Below are positions 8,999-11,186 of a stretch of 11,186 bases of DNA, piece by piece. Below the pieces are notes generated by a model that ran no database searches, was not told the DNA's origin, and saw only the letters and a list, made by a program, of their open reading frames with translations. A program made the position numbers and the translations under genes. Each line of letters begins with the position of its first letter. The first letter of the stretch is position 1. The stretch lies in assembly GCA_002694065.1 (NCBI GenBank), contig NZKZ01000037.1:1-11186 (forward strand), written 5' to 3'. This stretch comes from Acidiferrobacter sp. (lineage in GTDB: Bacteria > Pseudomonadota > Gammaproteobacteria > Arenicellales > UBA868).

Positions 8999-11095
8999 GT
9001 GCCTCGACAAACTCCACTTGAGCGTTACCGGAACATCGGCATCATGGCGCATATTGATGCCGGAAAGACCACCACGACTGAGCGGATTCTGTTCTACACC
9101 GGAATCTCCCACAAGATCGGTGAGGTTCATGACGGCAATGCGGTGATGGACTGGATGGAGCAAGAGCAGGAGCGCGGCATCACGATTACCTCAGCAGCGA
9201 CGACCTGTTTCTGGAGCGGGATGGACCAGAACTATGACGAGCACCGGATCAACATCATCGATACTCCCGGCCACGTGGATTTCACTATCGAAGTGGAGCG
9301 ATCCCTACGTGTGCTTGATGGCGCGGTAGGCGTCTTCTGTGCGGTAGGGGGTGTGGAGCCCCAGTCTGAGACCGTGTGGCGCCAAGCGGACAAATACAGC
9401 GTTCCGCGGATGGCTTTCATCAACAAGATGGACCGTACCGGCGCGGATTTTTTCCGGGTCGTAGAGCAGATCGGCAGTCGCCTCGGATCGAACGCCATCA
9501 CCCTGCAGGTGCCCATCGGCGCCGAAGACAATTTTGAAGGCGTCGTCGATCTTATCAAGATGAAGGCGATTTATTGGGATGAAGAAACCCGAGGAACCAA
9601 GTTTGAAGAGCGGGATATTCCTGACCATCTGCAGGAAAAGTGTAATGAGCTCCGTGAGCAGCTGCTCGAAACCGCAGCGGAAGCCAATGAAGAGTTGATG
9701 GAGAAGTATCTCGAAGAGGGCGACCTATCTTCAGACGACATTAAGAAGGCATTGCGCGAGAGAACCATTGCCAATGAAGTCGTGCTCGTGACGTGTGGTA
9801 CCGCTTTCAAGAATAAGGGTGTGCAAGCGATGCTCGACGCGGTCATCGATTTCATGCCGAATCCGACCGAAGTGCCCGCGATCAGCGGTGTGCTGGAGGA
9901 TGAAGAAACAGAGGAAGAGCGGCCCGCCTCTGATGATGCCCCGTTCGCCGCGCTCGGTTTCAAGATTATGACCGACCCGTTCGTCGGCCAGCTTGTGTTT
10001 TTCCGCGTGTATTCGGGTGTCGTCAATTCGGGGGACAGTATCTATAACCCGGTGAAAGGCAAGAAAGAGCGCATCGGCCGCATTCTGCAGATGCATGCGA
10101 ATTCGCGCGAGGAGATCAAAGAAGTCCGCGCTGGTGACATTGCCGCCGCGGTCGGTCTAAAGGCCATCACGACTGGCGACACGCTTTGTGATCCGAATCA
10201 GGTGATTACGCTTGAAAGAATGGAGTTTCCGGAGCCGGTGATCTCTCAGGCGGTGGAGCCCAAGACCAAGAGCGACCAGGAAAAGTTGGGTGTCGCGCTA
10301 GGTAAGTTGGCGCAGGAAGATCCATCGTTCCGAGTGCGAACCGATGAAGAGTCTGGACAGACCATCATTTCAGGCATGGGCGAACTGCATCTTGAAATCA
10401 TTATCGATCGCCTAAAACGTGAATTCAGTGTAGATGCCAATGTCGGCAAACCCCAGGTTGCCTATCGCGAAACGCTTAACGGCACCGTTGAGCAAGAACA
10501 TAAATATTCCAAACAGACTGGCGGTCGTGGCCAATATGGCCATGTCTATCTTCGCATCGAGCCTCAGGAGCGCGGCGAAGGATTCGAGTTTGTGGATCAA
10601 ATTAAGGGCGGCGTGGTTCCCCGTGAATACATCCCCGCCGTCGAAAAGGGCGTTGTGGAAGCCATGGAGTCGGGTATCGTCGCCGGCTATCCCGTGATCG
10701 ACCTGAAAGTGACGTTGTACGACGGTTCTTATCACGAGGTCGACTCCTCTGAGCACGCATTCCGCGCTGCTGCTATCCAGGCGTTTCGTGAGGCGAGCGC
10801 GAAGGCAAAGCCTGTCCTTCTCGAACCCATTATGCGGGTCGAGGTGGTCACACCGGAAGAATATATGGGCGGTGTCACAGGTGACCTCAATTCCCGACGA
10901 GGCATGATCTCTGAGATGGAAGATGTCCCGGCCGGGAAGATCGTCCGCGCAGAGGTGCCTCTTTCAGAAATGTTTGGTTACGCCACTTCGCTGCGGTCGG
11001 CATCGCAGGGTCGGGCAACCTATTCGATGGAGTTCAGTCAATATCTACCCGCACCTTCAAGCGTCACGGAAGTGATGATGAAGAAAGCCAGTTAA
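8999..11095 (+). CDS. fusA: elongation factor G
   Basis: EF-G is the GTPase that drives translocation of tRNA and mRNA on the ribosome and helps recycle ribosomes. The product is 698 residues (E. coli 704). The start is GTG, with CGGA (8986-8989) nine bases upstream; the protein then begins PRQTPLERYRNIGIMAHIDA as expected. GTPase motifs: G1 AHIDAGKTT (17-25), G2 RGITIT (59-64), G3 DTPGH with catalytic H92 (88-92), G4 NKMD (142-145), G5 GTAFK (267-271). Domain II holds DPFVGQLVFFRVYSG; domain III holds GMGELHLEI; domain IV holds SGGRGQYGH-like GGRGQYGHV and the tip loop SYHEVDSSE with H579 (E. coli H583). In domain V the usual MGDV(I/M)GDL reads MGGVTGDL (G625, T627), a departure at a well-conserved place. 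The C-terminal style (AGKIVRAEVPLSEMFGYAT) recalls Legionella-type EF-G. Confidence 0.98.
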   Translation: MPRQTPLERYRNIGIMAHIDAGKTTTTERILFYTGISHKIGEVHDGNAVMDWMEQEQERGITITSAATTCFWSGMDQNYDEHRINIIDTPGHVDFTIEVERSLRVLDGAVGVFCAVGGVEPQSETVWRQADKYSVPRMAFINKMDRTGADFFRVVEQIGSRLGSNAITLQVPIGAEDNFEGVVDLIKMKAIYWDEETRGTKFEERDIPDHLQEKCNELREQLLETAAEANEELMEKYLEEGDLSSDDIKKALRERTIANEVVLVTCGTAFKNKGVQAMLDAVIDFMPNPTEVPAISGVLEDEETEEERPASDDAPFAALGFKIMTDPFVGQLVFFRVYSGVVNSGDSIYNPVKGKKERIGRILQMHANSREEIKEVRAGDIAAAVGLKAITTGDTLCDPNQVITLERMEFPEPVISQAVEPKTKSDQEKLGVALGKLAQEDPSFRVRTDEESGQTIISGMGELHLEIIIDRLKREFSVDANVGKPQVAYRETLNGTVEQEHKYSKQTGGRGQYGHVYLRIEPQERGEGFEFVDQIKGGVVPREYIPAVEKGVVEAMESGIVAGYPVIDLKVTLYDGSYHEVDSSEHAFRAAAIQAFREASAKAKPVLLEPIMRVEVVTPEEYMGGVTGDLNSRRGMISEMEDVPAGKIVRAEVPLSEMFGYATSLRSASQGRATYSMEFSQYLPAPSSVTEVMMKKAS

Positions 11096-11121
11096 CCACG
11101 CACTGTTGAGGAAATCAGAAA

Positions 11122-11186
11122 GTGTCGAAAGAGAAATTCGAGCGCAGTAAGCCGCATGTGAACGTTGGCACCATTGGTCACGTCGA
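11122..11186 (+). CDS. tuf: elongation factor Tu (N-terminal 21 codons only)
   Basis: EF-Tu delivers aminoacyl-tRNA to the ribosome. From the GTG the frame reads SKEKFERSKPHVNVGTIGHV, differing from the start of E. coli EF-Tu only by Ser for Thr, and the window ends within the first GTPase motif (GHVDHGKT). The GTG start is also used by the E. coli tuf genes. GAGGA at 11108-11112 is a good ribosome binding site nine bases upstream. It lies 26 bases after fusA, the normal str operon order. Whether a second tuf copy exists cannot be seen here. Confidence 0.97.
   Translation, partial: MSKEKFERSKPHVNVGTIGHV

Overview
The window holds the end of the RNA polymerase beta operon followed by the start of the str (streptomycin) operon of a bacterium. 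All genes are on the + strand: rpoB (5' end outside the window), rpoC, rpsL (S12), rpsG (S7), fusA (EF-G) and the first 21 codons of tuf (EF-Tu). RpoB and RpoC are collinear with the E. coli proteins over almost their whole length, including the proteobacterial insertions (the beta insertion before the GDKMAGRHGNKG motif and the large insertion after the beta' trigger loop). From remembered sequences, the EF-G resembles Legionella-type gammaproteobacterial EF-G more than the enterobacterial form. I infer a moderately GC-rich gammaproteobacterium outside the Enterobacterales. The genus cannot be named from this window.

Layout: 1-3300 is rpoB. A 67-base gap carries a small hairpin, a 7-base direct repeat and the rpoC ribosome binding site. 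3368-7564 is rpoC. A 144-base gap holds no clear terminator but does hold a near-consensus sigma-70 promoter (TTGACA, 17 bases, TAGAAT) and a leader hairpin. 7709-8083 is rpsL. Then comes an unusually long 392-base gap with no convincing gene but many possible RNA helices, one of them terminator-like. 8476-8946 is rpsG, 8999-11095 is fusA (GTG start), and tuf starts at 11122 (GTG start) and runs off the end.

Together the genes make the catalytic core of RNA polymerase and key parts of the translation machinery: two decoding/head-region proteins of the 30S subunit and two elongation GTPases. They are core, vertically inherited genes. All are intact, their active-site residues are present, and there is no mobile element, CRISPR array, tRNA or foreign-looking insert. 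I did not find a new biological system. The part most worth a second look is the rpsL-rpsG intercistronic region (8084-8475), which is about four times the length of the E. coli counterpart, where S7 binds its own mRNA.
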